A stretch of DNA of 64,000 nt, from contig CALWJD010000007.1 of NCBI GenBank assembly GCA_944380925.1, positions 1 through 64,000 on the forward strand. The letters are read 5' to 3'. This document shows positions 5,909 to 13,908 of this stretch, piece after piece. A program made the position numbers and the translations under genes. How positions within the stretch are numbered: position 1 is the first letter of the stretch; every line of letters begins with the position of its first letter. The notes beneath the pieces were generated by a model. It saw only the letters and a list, made by a program, of their open reading frames with translations. It ran no database searches and was not told the DNA's origin. This DNA comes from UMGS1491 sp944380925 (GTDB lineage Bacteria; Bacillota; Clostridia; Oscillospirales; Acutalibacteraceae).

Positions 5909-7102
5909 ATGAATTATCTTGACAAAAAAACAGTTCAGGACATAGAAGTAGAGGGCAAAAGAGTTTTACTTCGTTGTGATTTTAATGTTCCGCTTGACAA
6001 AAACGGGAATATATCCGATACTTCCAGAATAGATCAAGCGCTTGAAACAATTGAATACCTTCGAGCAAAAGATGCAAAAATTATTGCATGTTCGCATTTA
6101 GGTAGACCTAAAGGAAAATTTGAAAAACAGTTTTCTTTGGCGCCGGTTGCAAAATATCTTTCCGACGTTTTGAAAAGAGAAGTAAAACTTTCTGATGACG
6201 TTGTGGGAGAAAGCGCAAAAAAAATTGTTTCCGAATTAAAAGACGGGGACGTGTGTTTGCTTGAAAATTTAAGGTTTGAACCCGGTGAAGAAGCAAACGA
6301 TTCGGAGTTTTCCAAAAAATTAGCTTTTCTTGCCGATATTTACGTAAATGATGCATTTGGAACTTGCCATAGATCGCATGCCTCAACGGTTGGCGTTACG
6401 CATTATTTGCCGTCTGTTTGTGGACTTTTGGTGGAAAAAGAAGTAGGCGCAATCATGAAGATTATGGAGTCTCCCGAACATCCGTTTGTCGCCATTGTGG
6501 GAGGAGCAAAAATTTCGGATAAAATCGGAATGATAAATTCGCTTCTTGATAAAGTCGATACGCTTATTTTAGGTGGCGGAATGGCCAATACATTTATGAA
6601 TGCTTTGGGGTATTCGGTTGGAAAATCTCTTTGCGAGAGCGATAAAGTCATAGCAGCAAAGGACATAATGGCAAAAGCTAAAGAAAAAGACGTAAGGCTT
6701 ACGCTTCCGTTTGACGTGAAAGTTACAAAAGAGTTTAAAGAAAATGCCGAGCTTCAAGTTGTTGAGGCCGATAAAATCCCGGAAGAATGCATGAGTTTGG
6801 ATATAGGGCCGAAATCGTGCAAGCAATTTGAGGAAGTAATAAAGGAAGCAAAAGCTATTTTGTGGAATGGACCTATGGGTGTTTGTGAATTTCCAAAATG
6901 TGCAGAAGGGACCAACGCAATTGCTAAATTTATATCTGAAAGCCATGCCCGTGCCGTCATTGGGGGAGGAGATTCTGCCGCAGCTGTGAGAAAATCCGGA
7001 TATTTAAATAAACTTACTTATATTTCAACCGGCGGAGGAGCAACAATCAAGCTTGTCGAAGGTGGCGCAATGGTTGCGCTTGAGTGCCTTGAGGATAAAT
7101 AG
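5909..7102 (+). CDS. pgk: Phosphoglycerate kinase
   Basis: Phosphoglycerate kinase, 397 residues, the ATP-forming step of lower glycolysis (1,3-bisphosphoglycerate + ADP to 3-phosphoglycerate + ATP). The family signature RVLLRCDFNVPLD, the substrate-binding HLGRPKG, the IVGGAKISDK motif and the nucleotide-binding GPMGVCEFP and GGGDSAAA segments are present. Start ATG follows GAAAGGGCGG. tpiA and gpmI follow downstream in the usual clostridial pgk-tpiA-gpmI order, but two unrelated GG-peptide genes and two probable terminators now lie between pgk and tpiA, so the old operon may be split into separate transcripts. Confidence 0.97.
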   Translation: MNYLDKKTVQDIEVEGKRVLLRCDFNVPLDKNGNISDTSRIDQALETIEYLRAKDAKIIACSHLGRPKGKFEKQFSLAPVAKYLSDVLKREVKLSDDVVGESAKKIVSELKDGDVCLLENLRFEPGEEANDSEFSKKLAFLADIYVNDAFGTCHRSHASTVGVTHYLPSVCGLLVEKEVGAIMKIMESPEHPFVAIVGGAKISDKIGMINSLLDKVDTLILGGGMANTFMNALGYSVGKSLCESDKVIAAKDIMAKAKEKDVRLTLPFDVKVTKEFKENAELQVVEADKIPEECMSLDIGPKSCKQFEEVIKEAKAILWNGPMGVCEFPKCAEGTNAIAKFISESHARAVIGGGDSAAAVRKSGYLNKLTYISTGGGATIKLVEGGAMVALECLEDK

Positions 7103-7119
7103 TATTCGTTTTAAAGTTT

Positions 7120-7149
7120 AAAACTACTTTTAATTAAGGGGTTTTATTT
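7120..7149 (+). terminator. Possible terminator after pgk
   Basis: Imperfect stem AAAACTACTT / AAGGGGTTTT followed by ATTTTTT. Stability is modest. Confidence 0.45.
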
Positions 7150-7191
7150 TTTATAAATTTAAGATATAAATTATAAAAACATCAAAAAATA

Positions 7192-7219
7192 TTGACAAAA
7201 TATAACTATATGATATAAT
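7192..7219 (+). promoter_or_regulatory. Sigma-A promoter of the GG-peptide pair inside the glycolytic locus
   Basis: Perfect TTGACA at 7192 and perfect TATAAT at 7214, spacing 16 bp, as in the promoters of the GG-peptide genes at 2671 and 3425. An AGGGAGGG ribosome site follows. Confidence 0.8.
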
Positions 7220-7249
7220 TTTGTTCAATTATATTAGGGAGGGATTAAT

Positions 7250-7663
7250 ATGAAAAAAGAAACATTAAACAAAGAGGAAACGCAGGCAGTAAAAGAACTG
7301 ATTGAAAAAATTCCTGACGAGGCACTTGAAAAAGCAGTGGGAGGGCTGAGGCCCAGAACAAAACAAATTCTGAAAGGTATCGGTGCAACTGCACTTACAG
7401 CGGCAACAATATGGCTTGTGACTGATAAACTGAAAAATGATATAAAAAGTTCTGATAATGATATAAAAATCAAGAAAAGAGATTCGTCTCCGAAGGTTAC
7501 TTCTGGTTCTAAATGCGATTCTTTTGATAATGATAATACAAAGCTTGATAATGTTCCTTCTGCCGGTTCGCGTTTTAATTGGGAATGGTATAACAATGAT
7601 AATGAAAAGTTTGATGATCCGAATTTTGGTGAGCCTAGTGCACCGCCCTATTGGGAAGTGTAA
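7250..7663 (+). CDS. Double-glycine leader precursor (pgk-tpiA insert, first)
   Basis: A 137-residue precursor. Residues 1-32 form a leader (EKIPDEALEKAVGG). The core opens LRPRTKQILKGIGATAL, leading into one predicted membrane helix (ATALTAATIWLVTD), then a long polar tail rich in Asp, Asn, Lys and Ser that ends in an aromatic cluster (FNWEWYNN ... PPYWEV). The RTKQILKGIGA stretch matches RSKQILKRLGIGA in the next gene, so the two are paralogues despite different leaders and tails. Own promoter at 7192-7219. Single Cys, no sign of modification residues. Export by a GG-peptidase transporter is likely; role unknown. Confidence 0.8.
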   Translation: MKKETLNKEETQAVKELIEKIPDEALEKAVGGLRPRTKQILKGIGATALTAATIWLVTDKLKNDIKSSDNDIKIKKRDSSPKVTSGSKCDSFDNDNTKLDNVPSAGSRFNWEWYNNDNEKFDDPNFGEPSAPPYWEV

Positions 7664-7741
7664 CCGAAACTCGAGTGGTGGAGATATGAGCAATAGCGAT
7701 AAAATTTAGGTGTTTTTTATTTTCAGAAAGGGGTAATCAAA

Positions 7742-8221
7742 GTGGCAAGAGAGTTTAGCGGTGAAATAAGTGAAGAACAGGTTAAAGGTTTAAATAATTT
7801 TTTAGAACAAATGACCCCTGAAGAGCTTGAAAAAATAGCAGGAGGGTTTTCTGCGGCGGGAGCTGCGGCTGCGCTTTCCGGCGGAGCTAAAATTATGGCA
7901 GATAAGTTGCTTGGTGGGCTTTCCGAACGCAGTAAACAGATACTTAAACGGTTGGGAATTGGTGCAGCAGCGGTTGTAAGTTTATATTTGTTATATCGTA
8001 CGTTGCCTAGGAATGGGTCGCCTCCAGTTGAGAAGAGTTCTTCTGAGCAAAACTTGCCGATTACTCCATCAGAGGCAATTAACAGATTTTCTAAAAATAA
8101 CGGTGGACTTACCGATGAACAAATGAAGCGGCTTAATGATCTACCTGTTGACGATTCTTGTTGGACGTTTGACGATGTAAAATGGTGCCTGTACGGGTTT
8201 AGATCGGGTGACTTGAACTAG
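7742..8221 (+). CDS. Double-glycine leader precursor (pgk-tpiA insert, second)
   Basis: A 159-residue precursor starting at GTG, 6 bases after an AAAGGGG ribosome site. Residues 1-35 are the leader, ending in TPEELEKIAGG, very close to Nif11-type leaders. The core begins with an Ala/Gly-rich stretch (FSAAGAAAALSGGAK), then RSKQILKRLGIGAAA and a membrane helix (VVSLYLLYRTL), shared with the preceding gene, followed by a polar tail with two Cys near the end (SCWTFDD, KWCLYG). The two genes are 78 bases apart and probably cotranscribed, ending at the terminator 8288-8310. Unknown function; likely exported and cleaved after GG. Confidence 0.82.
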   Translation: MAREFSGEISEEQVKGLNNFLEQMTPEELEKIAGGFSAAGAAAALSGGAKIMADKLLGGLSERSKQILKRLGIGAAAVVSLYLLYRTLPRNGSPPVEKSSSEQNLPITPSEAINRFSKNNGGLTDEQMKRLNDLPVDDSCWTFDDVKWCLYGFRSGDLN

Positions 8222-8287
8222 TTTTGTGAGTCTAAATATAGGATAGTAATAAGCTTGGGCGAAGAAATATTAATATTTTTGCTCTTA

Positions 8288-8310
8288 AGTCGACAGGGGT
8301 CGGCTTTTTT
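8288..8310 (+). terminator. Intrinsic terminator after the GG-peptide pair
   Basis: 7-bp stem AGTCGAC / GTCGGCT (one G-U pair), loop AGGG, followed by TTTTTT. It separates the GG pair from tpiA. Confidence 0.85.
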
Positions 8311-8370
8311 TATTTTGCGGTTTAATTTATAATGGTTTTAAATTTAGCAAGACACAGTGGAGGCGTTATC

Positions 8371-9138
8371 GTGAGTAATAAAAAATTTATTGTTGCAAAC
8401 TGGAAAATGAATAAAACTGTAAGTGAGGCAGAGGAATTTTTAAAAAGATTTATTTCACTAAATAAAAATATAGATATTGAGGTTGCGATTTGTCCGCCAT
8501 TTTTGTGTTTGGAAAAAGCTTTAAAAATTTGCAAGGAAAGTAAAATAAAAATTGGTGCGCAAAATTGCCATTTTGAGAAGAGCGGCGCTTTTACGGGGGA
8601 AATATCGGCAAATATGCTGGCAAGTATTGGCGCCGAGTATGTGATATTGGGGCACAGCGAAAGAAGAAATTATTTTTATGAAACAGATAAAATCGTAAAC
8701 AAAAAAGTAAAAACGGTACTCGAAAATAAACTAAAACCGATTATTTGTGTAGGCGAAACACTCTCAGAGCGAGAAAAAGGCAAAGAAAAAGAAAAAATAA
8801 AAACGCAAATCGGGCTTACTTTCAAAGATATTCCGCCTGAAAAAATTTCGGAAATTGTAGTTGCTTATGAACCGATTTGGGCCATAGGAACGGGCAAAAC
8901 TGTAAGTATAGAAGAATGCAAAGAGATGTTTGTTTTTATAAAAAATTATTTGGCTTTCGAATATGGACTTAAGGAATCTCGGAGTATAAGACTTCTCTAT
9001 GGTGGTTCGATGAATGAGAAAAACGCAAAAGAGCTTTTATCGGTTCCAAATGTAGATGGCGGTCTTATCGGCGGAGCATCTTTGAATCCTTTTAAATTTA
9101 CCGATATTATAAATCAAGCGGAAAGCGTGGTGCAGTAA
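8371..9138 (+). CDS. tpiA: Triosephosphate isomerase
   Basis: TIM-barrel enzyme interconverting dihydroxyacetone phosphate and glyceraldehyde 3-phosphate. I start it at the GTG at 8371, which has GGAGG at a proper distance and gives 255 residues, the family norm; the ATG at 8332 would add 13 residues with no ribosome site. Catalytic Lys (NWKMNK), His (ILGHSERR) and Glu (VVAYEPIWAIGTG) are present, as is the phosphate-binding GGSMNEKNA and late GGLIGGASL. It is 2 bases from gpmI, so those two are one transcript. The terminator before it implies a promoter between 8311 and 8370 that I cannot define, or readthrough. Confidence 0.96.
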   Translation: MSNKKFIVANWKMNKTVSEAEEFLKRFISLNKNIDIEVAICPPFLCLEKALKICKESKIKIGAQNCHFEKSGAFTGEISANMLASIGAEYVILGHSERRNYFYETDKIVNKKVKTVLENKLKPIICVGETLSEREKGKEKEKIKTQIGLTFKDIPPEKISEIVVAYEPIWAIGTGKTVSIEECKEMFVFIKNYLAFEYGLKESRSIRLLYGGSMNEKNAKELLSVPNVDGGLIGGASLNPFKFTDIINQAESVVQ

Positions 9139-9140
9139 AT

Positions 9141-10646
9141 ATGAATAACAAAAAAAGAGTTTTACTTATAATAATGGATGGGTTTGGAATCGGAAAAAAA
9201 GACGAAAATAACGCAATTTTTATAGCCAAAACCCCTACGCTTGATAAAATATTTAAAGAAAATTCATACGCCGAACTTTTTGCTTCCGGAAGTTATGTTG
9301 GTCTTCCGGAGGAGCAAATGGGGAACTCTGAAGTTGGGCATTTAAATATCGGAGCGGGAAGAGTTGTTTATCAAGATTTAACCTATATAAATAAATGTAT
9401 TGAAGACGGGAGTTTTTACGAAAATAAAGAACTTATAAACTTGGTGGAAACCGCTCAAAAAAACAGCTCTTCGCTTCATTTAATGGGATTACTTTCAGAT
9501 GGTGGAGTACATAGCAGTATAGAACATTTTTTTGCTGTTTTAAAGCTTGCCAAAAAATATAAATTAAAAAAAGTTTATATCCATGTTTGGACCGATGGGC
9601 GTGATACGCTGCCTAAATCAGCGCTCCGGTACATAAAAACGCTTGAAGATTTTATAGCCCAAAATGAAATTGGAGAAGTTGCAACAATCAGCGGGCGATA
9701 CTTTGCAATGGATAGAGATAAAAACTGGGAGCGCACCGAACTTGCTTTTAATGCAATTTTTAGTGCTCAAGGCGATAAATTCCAAAATGCTAAAAAGGCC
9801 ATAGAAAATTCATATTTAAAAGAGGTTACTGATGAATTTATAAAGCCGTGTGTGAGCGAAGGCTATGAAGGAATAAAAAAGGGCGACTGTGTTTTATGTT
9901 TGAATTTTAGATCAGACAGAGCGCGGCAAATTACGAAGATGTTTACCGAAAATTTTCAGCATAAAAACATCTTGGAAACCGTAAAATATTATTCGCTTAC
10001 TTCTTATGATGAAACGTTTAAAAACGTAAATGTTATCTTTAAACCAAGGATTATGAAAAACACTTTGGGAGAATATGTGGCAGATTGTGGATTAAAACAA
10101 CTCAGGACCGCTGAAACCGAAAAGTATGCTCACGTTACGTTTTTTCTAAATGGAGGAGTGGAAAAGCCAAATAAAAACGAAGATAGAATAATAGTTAAAT
10201 CACCGAGCGTCAAAACATACGATTTAAAGCCGGAAATGAGTGCTTTTGCCGTTACGGAAGAAGTACTAAACGGCATAAGAAGTCAAAAGTATGATTTAAT
10301 AATTGTTAATTTTGCAAATCCCGATATGGTGGGGCATACCGGTAATATAGAGGCGACAGTAAAAGCGGTTGAAACCGTGGATGAATGCGTTTTAAAATTA
10401 AAAAATGAAATGAAAAAATTTGGCGGTACAATGATTATTACGGCAGATCATGGGAATGCGGAAAAGATGAAAGATGAAAACGGCGAACCGTTTACTTCTC
10501 ACACAACAGCAAAAGTACCGTTTGTTATTTTAGATTGCCACGAAAAGTTAAAAGAAAGTGGAAGCCTTTGTGATATAGCTCCCACGATTTTAAAAATACT
10601 GGATTTAAAAAAGCCACCTGAAATGACGGGGAAAAGTCTTTTTTAA
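9141..10646 (+). CDS. gpmI: 2,3-bisphosphoglycerate-independent phosphoglycerate mutase
   Basis: Cofactor-independent, manganese-dependent mutase converting 3- to 2-phosphoglycerate. The 501-residue length is close to the usual 510. The metal- and phosphate-binding MDGFGIG start, the catalytic serine in MGNSEVGHLNIGAGR, the TDGRDT segment, and the C-terminal metal-binding FANPDMVGHTG and TADHGNAE motifs are all seen. It follows tpiA after 2 bases. It converges on spoVT with only 4 bases between stops, and no separate terminator is visible. Confidence 0.97.
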   Translation: MNNKKRVLLIIMDGFGIGKKDENNAIFIAKTPTLDKIFKENSYAELFASGSYVGLPEEQMGNSEVGHLNIGAGRVVYQDLTYINKCIEDGSFYENKELINLVETAQKNSSSLHLMGLLSDGGVHSSIEHFFAVLKLAKKYKLKKVYIHVWTDGRDTLPKSALRYIKTLEDFIAQNEIGEVATISGRYFAMDRDKNWERTELAFNAIFSAQGDKFQNAKKAIENSYLKEVTDEFIKPCVSEGYEGIKKGDCVLCLNFRSDRARQITKMFTENFQHKNILETVKYYSLTSYDETFKNVNVIFKPRIMKNTLGEYVADCGLKQLRTAETEKYAHVTFFLNGGVEKPNKNEDRIIVKSPSVKTYDLKPEMSAFAVTEEVLNGIRSQKYDLIIVNFANPDMVGHTGNIEATVKAVETVDECVLKLKNEMKKFGGTMIITADHGNAEKMKDENGEPFTSHTTAKVPFVILDCHEKLKESGSLCDIAPTILKILDLKKPPEMTGKSLF

Positions 10647-10650
10647 AATA

Positions 10651-11196
10651 TTAATCTTCCAGCTCACTTCCTAAAAATTCTGCGGATATTTTTACGATTT
10701 TTCCTATATTTTTTAAATCATTATTTTTCAAAGATTCGTTTTTTAAGATTATTATACTGCCGCAAAGATCTCCGTTTGCAATAATCGGAAACATAAATAG
10801 GCATTCATTTTTAGTTTTTTCTATGGGCTTAATTTTGGCAGTGTTATTTTCCGTTTCGGATATACTTTTTCGAGCCTCCATAATTTCTCTTAAAAAAGGT
10901 GTTATTTTTTCTCCTATAAATTCTTTTCTTGATGTACCGCAGGCGGCAACTATAGATTCTTTATCGCTTATAAGAGTGGGCATACCGATTGAGCGTGATA
11001 AAATTTCCGAATACCTATTCATAATACCGCTGGAGTGCTTAACAACAGAATGCTTTTTAAAAATTATTTCTTCGGTATTGCCTGTATAAATTTCGAGTAA
11101 ATCCCCTTCTCTGATATGAAAACTGCGCCTCAGTTCTTTGGGTATTACAATTCTTCCGAGTTCGTCTATTCTTCTTACTATTCCTGTAGATTTCAA
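10651..11196 (-). CDS. spoVT: Stage V sporulation protein T
   Basis: 181 residues: an N-terminal AbrB-type DNA-binding domain (MKSTGIVRRIDELGRIVIPKELR) followed by a GAF-like domain (about residues 55-178), the SpoVT architecture. SpoVT is a forespore regulator that adjusts sigma-G-dependent genes and spore germination properties in Bacillus. The length agrees with B. subtilis SpoVT. It stands alone on the minus strand, with an AGGAGG-like site (AAAGGAGG) before the ATG. Together with spmAB, spoIVA and the coat protein this supports a sporulating organism. Confidence 0.93.
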   Translation of the reverse strand: MKSTGIVRRIDELGRIVIPKELRRSFHIREGDLLEIYTGNTEEIIFKKHSVVKHSSGIMNRYSEILSRSIGMPTLISDKESIVAACGTSRKEFIGEKITPFLREIMEARKSISETENNTAKIKPIEKTKNECLFMFPIIANGDLCGSIIILKNESLKNNDLKNIGKIVKISAEFLGSELED

Positions 11197-11300
11197 AGCG
11201 AAACCTCCTTTTGGTTTTTATATTTATTTTTAGTTTGACAAAATCTTTGAAAAATATACATTTTTTAAATACCAAAAATAAATTTTTAAGCGCAATGATG

Positions 11301-11329
11301 TTGATAAGGTGCGCTAATTTATATATAAT
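11301..11329 (+). promoter_or_regulatory. Promoter of the ferredoxin gene
   Basis: TTGATA at 11301 and TATAAT at 11324, spacing 17 bp. A small hairpin (AGTGAGC / GCTCGCT) lies at 11334-11352, just after the expected start of transcription. Confidence 0.7.
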
Positions 11330-11382
11330 TATTAGTGAGCGCTATGCTCGCTGATTATGATTTTTGAGAGGGAGAAGTATTA

Positions 11383-11580
11383 ATGAAAGTTACTGTTGAC
11401 CAAGAAGTATGTATAGGATGTGGAATGTGCATAGATATTTGTCCGGAAGTTTTTAGATTTAATGATGATTCTAAGTCGGAGGTTATTTCCGAAACAATCC
11501 CCGAAGGTTTAGAAGCAAAAACAGAAGAAGCAAAAGAAGTTTGTCCTGTTGATGCAATTGTTACGGAAGAAGCAAAATAA
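11383..11580 (+). CDS. Ferredoxin, single [4Fe-4S] cluster
   Basis: A 65-residue low-potential electron carrier. C10, C13 and C16 (CIGCGMC) with C54 (EVCPVDAI) give the ligands of one cubane cluster; C20 may form a disulfide as in Thermotoga-type ferredoxins. It probably serves fermentation and radical-SAM enzymes. The ribosome site is AGGGAGAAG. Just beyond the TAA the DNA repeats the last 13 codons with changes and in frame (AKESCSVDAIVVE then TAG), suggesting that the current stop was created within a tandem duplication, or that an older tail was displaced. Confidence 0.93.
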   Translation: MKVTVDQEVCIGCGMCIDICPEVFRFNDDSKSEVISETIPEGLEAKTEEAKEVCPVDAIVTEEAK

Positions 11581-11619
11581 GCAAAAGAAAGTTGCTCCGT
11601 TGATGCAATCGTTGTTGAA
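11530..11619 (+). repeat. Tandem duplication of the ferredoxin 3' end
   Basis: 39 bases at 11530-11568 (coding AKEVCPVDAIVTE) recur at 11581-11619 (AKESCSVDAIVVE), separated by GAAGCAAAATAA. Both copies are in the same frame and the second is followed by TAG at 11620. The second copy lacks the cluster Pro and follows the first stop. Confidence 0.8.
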
Positions 11620-11662
11620 TAGTTTTTGTTTTTCTTTAAGATAAAAATTTATTTTTTAAAAG

Positions 11663-11687
11663 ACCATGCACCGAGTGCATGGTTTTC
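11663..11687. terminator. Terminator between ferredoxin and ankyrin gene
   Basis: A 9-bp perfect stem ACCATGCAC / GTGCATGGT with a CGA loop, then TTTTC; T-rich on the other side too, so it can serve both convergent genes. Confidence 0.85.
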
Positions 11688-11731
11688 TATATACAAAAAT
11701 TTTCAAGCAGAGTTTTGCATGGAGTTAGATT

Positions 11732-12211
11732 TTAACCCGATTTGGAACTATCCGTTTGGGTAGTGCGTAAAACGTGATTTAAAAAGCATAAAACTTCACC
11801 GCTCTTATAAAACCAGGCATAGTGCAAAGGAGTTAATCCACTGCGGTTTTTTATGCGTACATTGGCGCCTTTGCCAACTAAAATCTTTACTATATCTAAA
11901 TTGTTGTTTTGCGCTGCACAGTGAAGTGGCGATGTTTCATGAGGACCTGGTTTGGAGTTTGGGTTTGCGCTTTCTTTTAACCAAAAATTTACTTCATTTA
12001 TATTATTTTTTGCTACGGCATCATATAGTTGTTCATCTAAAAAATCTTGGGTTGTCTTTGGCTTTGCCGGTAGTGTTACGACGACGTCATCAGTTTTTTG
12101 ATATAGTGAAGGTGTTCCCATTTGTGCGAAAAATACCGGAGTAATATTTGTAAAAAATAGTATTATTAAAGTTAGCATAATTTTTATCAACTTTTTTAAT
12201 TTGTAGTTCAT
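11732..12211 (-). CDS. Exported ankyrin-repeat protein
   Basis: 159 residues. Residues 1-29 look like a signal peptide (positively charged MNYKLKKLIK, then a hydrophobic stretch to about VFFAQ). Residues about 60-145 hold two to three ankyrin repeats; the clearest reads SPLHCAAQNNNLDIVKILV, followed by GANV and SGLTPLHYAWF. Ankyrin repeats mediate protein binding, so this is probably a small secreted or cell-surface binding protein with no enzymatic role that I can see. A monocistronic gene with AAGGAGGGG before the ATG. Exported ankyrin proteins are uncommon in Firmicutes chromosomes, so transfer is possible, but codon use does not obviously differ. Confidence 0.8.
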   Translation of the reverse strand: MNYKLKKLIKIMLTLIILFFTNITPVFFAQMGTPSLYQKTDDVVVTLPAKPKTTQDFLDEQLYDAVAKNNINEVNFWLKESANPNSKPGPHETSPLHCAAQNNNLDIVKILVGKGANVRIKNRSGLTPLHYAWFYKSGEVLCFLNHVLRTTQTDSSKSG

Positions 12212-12379
12212 AAAAACCCCTCCTTTTCGAACTTATTATATTAAAGAGGTTTAAACGCATATATAAATTACGCTAATTTTTGGCAACCGAAAATTTTTAA
12301 TTATAACAAGTATTTTTGTGTTTTTAGGTTTTGGAGGTACATATAATTAAAAATATAGATTAACGGAGATGATAAAATC

Positions 12380-13417
12380 TTGTTTGTTATAAGATTAAAG
12401 CGGCGAACGCTTATTATTTTTTCTGCCCTTTTTGCGGTGTTTACCATATCGGTTTTGTTTTTAAATAAATTAGCGCTGCCTGCGAGGGCGCATGAAAACA
12501 AAAAATTTATAAAATATGCAGAATTTAACCCTACTTACGAGGCGCTCGATAAAGCCATGAAAGAGGATATAAAATCGCAAAACGAAAATATAAAAATTAA
12601 TTGGATAGAAGTGCTTTCGTGTTTGGGATGCAAGTATGGCGGCGATTTTAAAAAGTATAAAGAAGCGGACATAAACGAAATAATTAAAAAATTAAAGTCC
12701 GGCGAAAAGATAGGCGATATTACAAAGAATAATAAAAATTATGATTATTATCATCAGGTATATGAAGCCGTGTTAAAAGAATTTTTAGGCAGCTACAAAA
12801 TAAAGACAAAGCCAAAAAAAGAAGGTACAGAGGGAGAGTGGACAGAAGTTTATGGCTTAAAAGCTTTTTCTCCGATTGCAAAAACGTTTCCTTATTCACA
12901 TTATGATGATTTTGGGGCAAGCCGTTCTTATGGATATAAAAGGCCTCATTTAGGGCACGATATGATGTGCGCAATCGGAACTCCCGTTATAGCGGTGGAA
13001 TCAGGTACTGTTGAGATAATGGGGTGGAATCAGTATGGTGGGTGGCGGATAGGTATTCGAAGTTTTGATAAAAAACGATATTATTATTATGCACATTTGC
13101 GTAAAGATAGGCCATTTCATTTGAGTTTAAAAGAAGGCGGCATAGTTAAAGCAGGGGACGTTATAGGCTATGTGGGGCGTACGGGATACAGCGCAAAAGA
13201 AAATGTTAATAATATAAGCGAAAGCCATTTGCATTTTGGAATGGAGCTTATATTTGATGAATCGCAAAAAGAGTGCGATAACGAAATATGGATTGATCTT
13301 TGGGCAATAACAAAGCTTTTGGAAAAGAATAAAAGCGCTGTAATAAGAAATAACGAAACAAAGGAATTTTATAGAGAGAGCGAATTTGCGGAACCAAATT
13401 TAGAAAATTTGAAATAA
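12380..13417 (+). CDS. Membrane-anchored M23 (LytM-type) metallopeptidase
   Basis: 345 residues, starting at TTG with GGAGAT about 10 bases before. Residues 9-35 form an N-terminal membrane anchor or signal peptide. The C-terminal half is an M23 zinc peptidase domain: HxxxD motif H190/D194 (HLGHD), the central YAH at H239, and HLH at 283-285. Such enzymes cut peptide cross-bridges in peptidoglycan, and several (SpoIIQ, LytM) act in spore or wall formation. The middle part (about 50-140) is not recognised. It stands alone, with a strong terminator behind. All catalytic residues are present, so it should be active. Confidence 0.88.
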   Translation: MFVIRLKRRTLIIFSALFAVFTISVLFLNKLALPARAHENKKFIKYAEFNPTYEALDKAMKEDIKSQNENIKINWIEVLSCLGCKYGGDFKKYKEADINEIIKKLKSGEKIGDITKNNKNYDYYHQVYEAVLKEFLGSYKIKTKPKKEGTEGEWTEVYGLKAFSPIAKTFPYSHYDDFGASRSYGYKRPHLGHDMMCAIGTPVIAVESGTVEIMGWNQYGGWRIGIRSFDKKRYYYYAHLRKDRPFHLSLKEGGIVKAGDVIGYVGRTGYSAKENVNNISESHLHFGMELIFDESQKECDNEIWIDLWAITKLLEKNKSAVIRNNETKEFYRESEFAEPNLENLK

Positions 13418-13423
13418 GAGATA

Positions 13424-13445
13424 CCTATGCAACTTATTGCATAGG
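13424..13445. terminator. Bidirectional terminator
   Basis: A 9-bp perfect stem CCTATGCAA / TTGCATAGG with a CTTA loop between two convergent genes; CACCTTTCT follows on the plus strand. Confidence 0.8.
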
Positions 13446-13471
13446 CACCTTTCTATCATATTATAATAACT

Positions 13472-13867
13472 CTAGATTTTGTCTTCGCGTTGTAAATAAG
13501 TATAATAATCGTTAAAACTTTGTATTTGTGATTCTTGGTTCGTAAAAATAAACCTTTTTTTATCATTACAGTACTTATCATATTTCCAATTCTTTGGGTT
13601 AGCTACAATTTTTTCTAATTCTTCTTTATTTTTTGCAGTACATTTGTATGCGTATGCCGTTGGGAACAGAAGAGTGACACTGTTTCTTCCATACCGTGGT
13701 TCATCGCCATACCATCTGTTAAACCAATTTATTTCATCAATTGATCCCAATGCCTTGTTGTGCCATGCAACACAGAAGGGAGGTGAGTTTATAAGCATAG
13801 CCAATTTACCATCGGCTTTAGGTTGTTTTGACCTCAGGGTAGACCTTAAATTTTCCAAAGTTTTCAC
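13472..13867 (-). CDS. Unrecognised protein, possibly the C-terminal part of the upstream frame
   Basis: A 131-residue frame opening at GTG (13867). No family is recognised. It contains a Trp/Tyr-rich region (FNRWYGDEPRYGRNS) and a Lys-rich C-terminal half with three cysteines overall. It lies in the same frame as the preceding gene (13877-14743), separated by only a TAG and three sense codons, so it may be the end of a single protein of about 423 residues interrupted by one stop. No ribosome site is visible before its GTG, which supports that reading. The junction sits in a short tandem repeat (13865-13908). Confidence 0.5.
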   Translation of the reverse strand: MKTLENLRSTLRSKQPKADGKLAMLINSPPFCVAWHNKALGSIDEINWFNRWYGDEPRYGRNSVTLLFPTAYAYKCTAKNKEELEKIVANPKNWKYDKYCNDKKRFIFTNQESQIQSFNDYYTYLQREDKI

Positions 13868-13908
13868 TGGCCTTACCTATTGTGACACTGGCCTTTTACC
13901 TATTGTGA
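13865..13908. repeat. Short tandem repeat at the gene junction (21 and 23 bp)
   Basis: CACTGGCC-TTACCTATTGTGA occurs twice in a row, the second copy with two extra T bases. The duplication places the in-frame TAG between the two minus-strand frames. Confidence 0.85.

Noticed and set aside
13877..13879. TAG read as a sense codon throughout the organism
   Set aside because: TAG ends ordinary genes here (for example ntpK, uppS, znuC), so general recoding is not supported.
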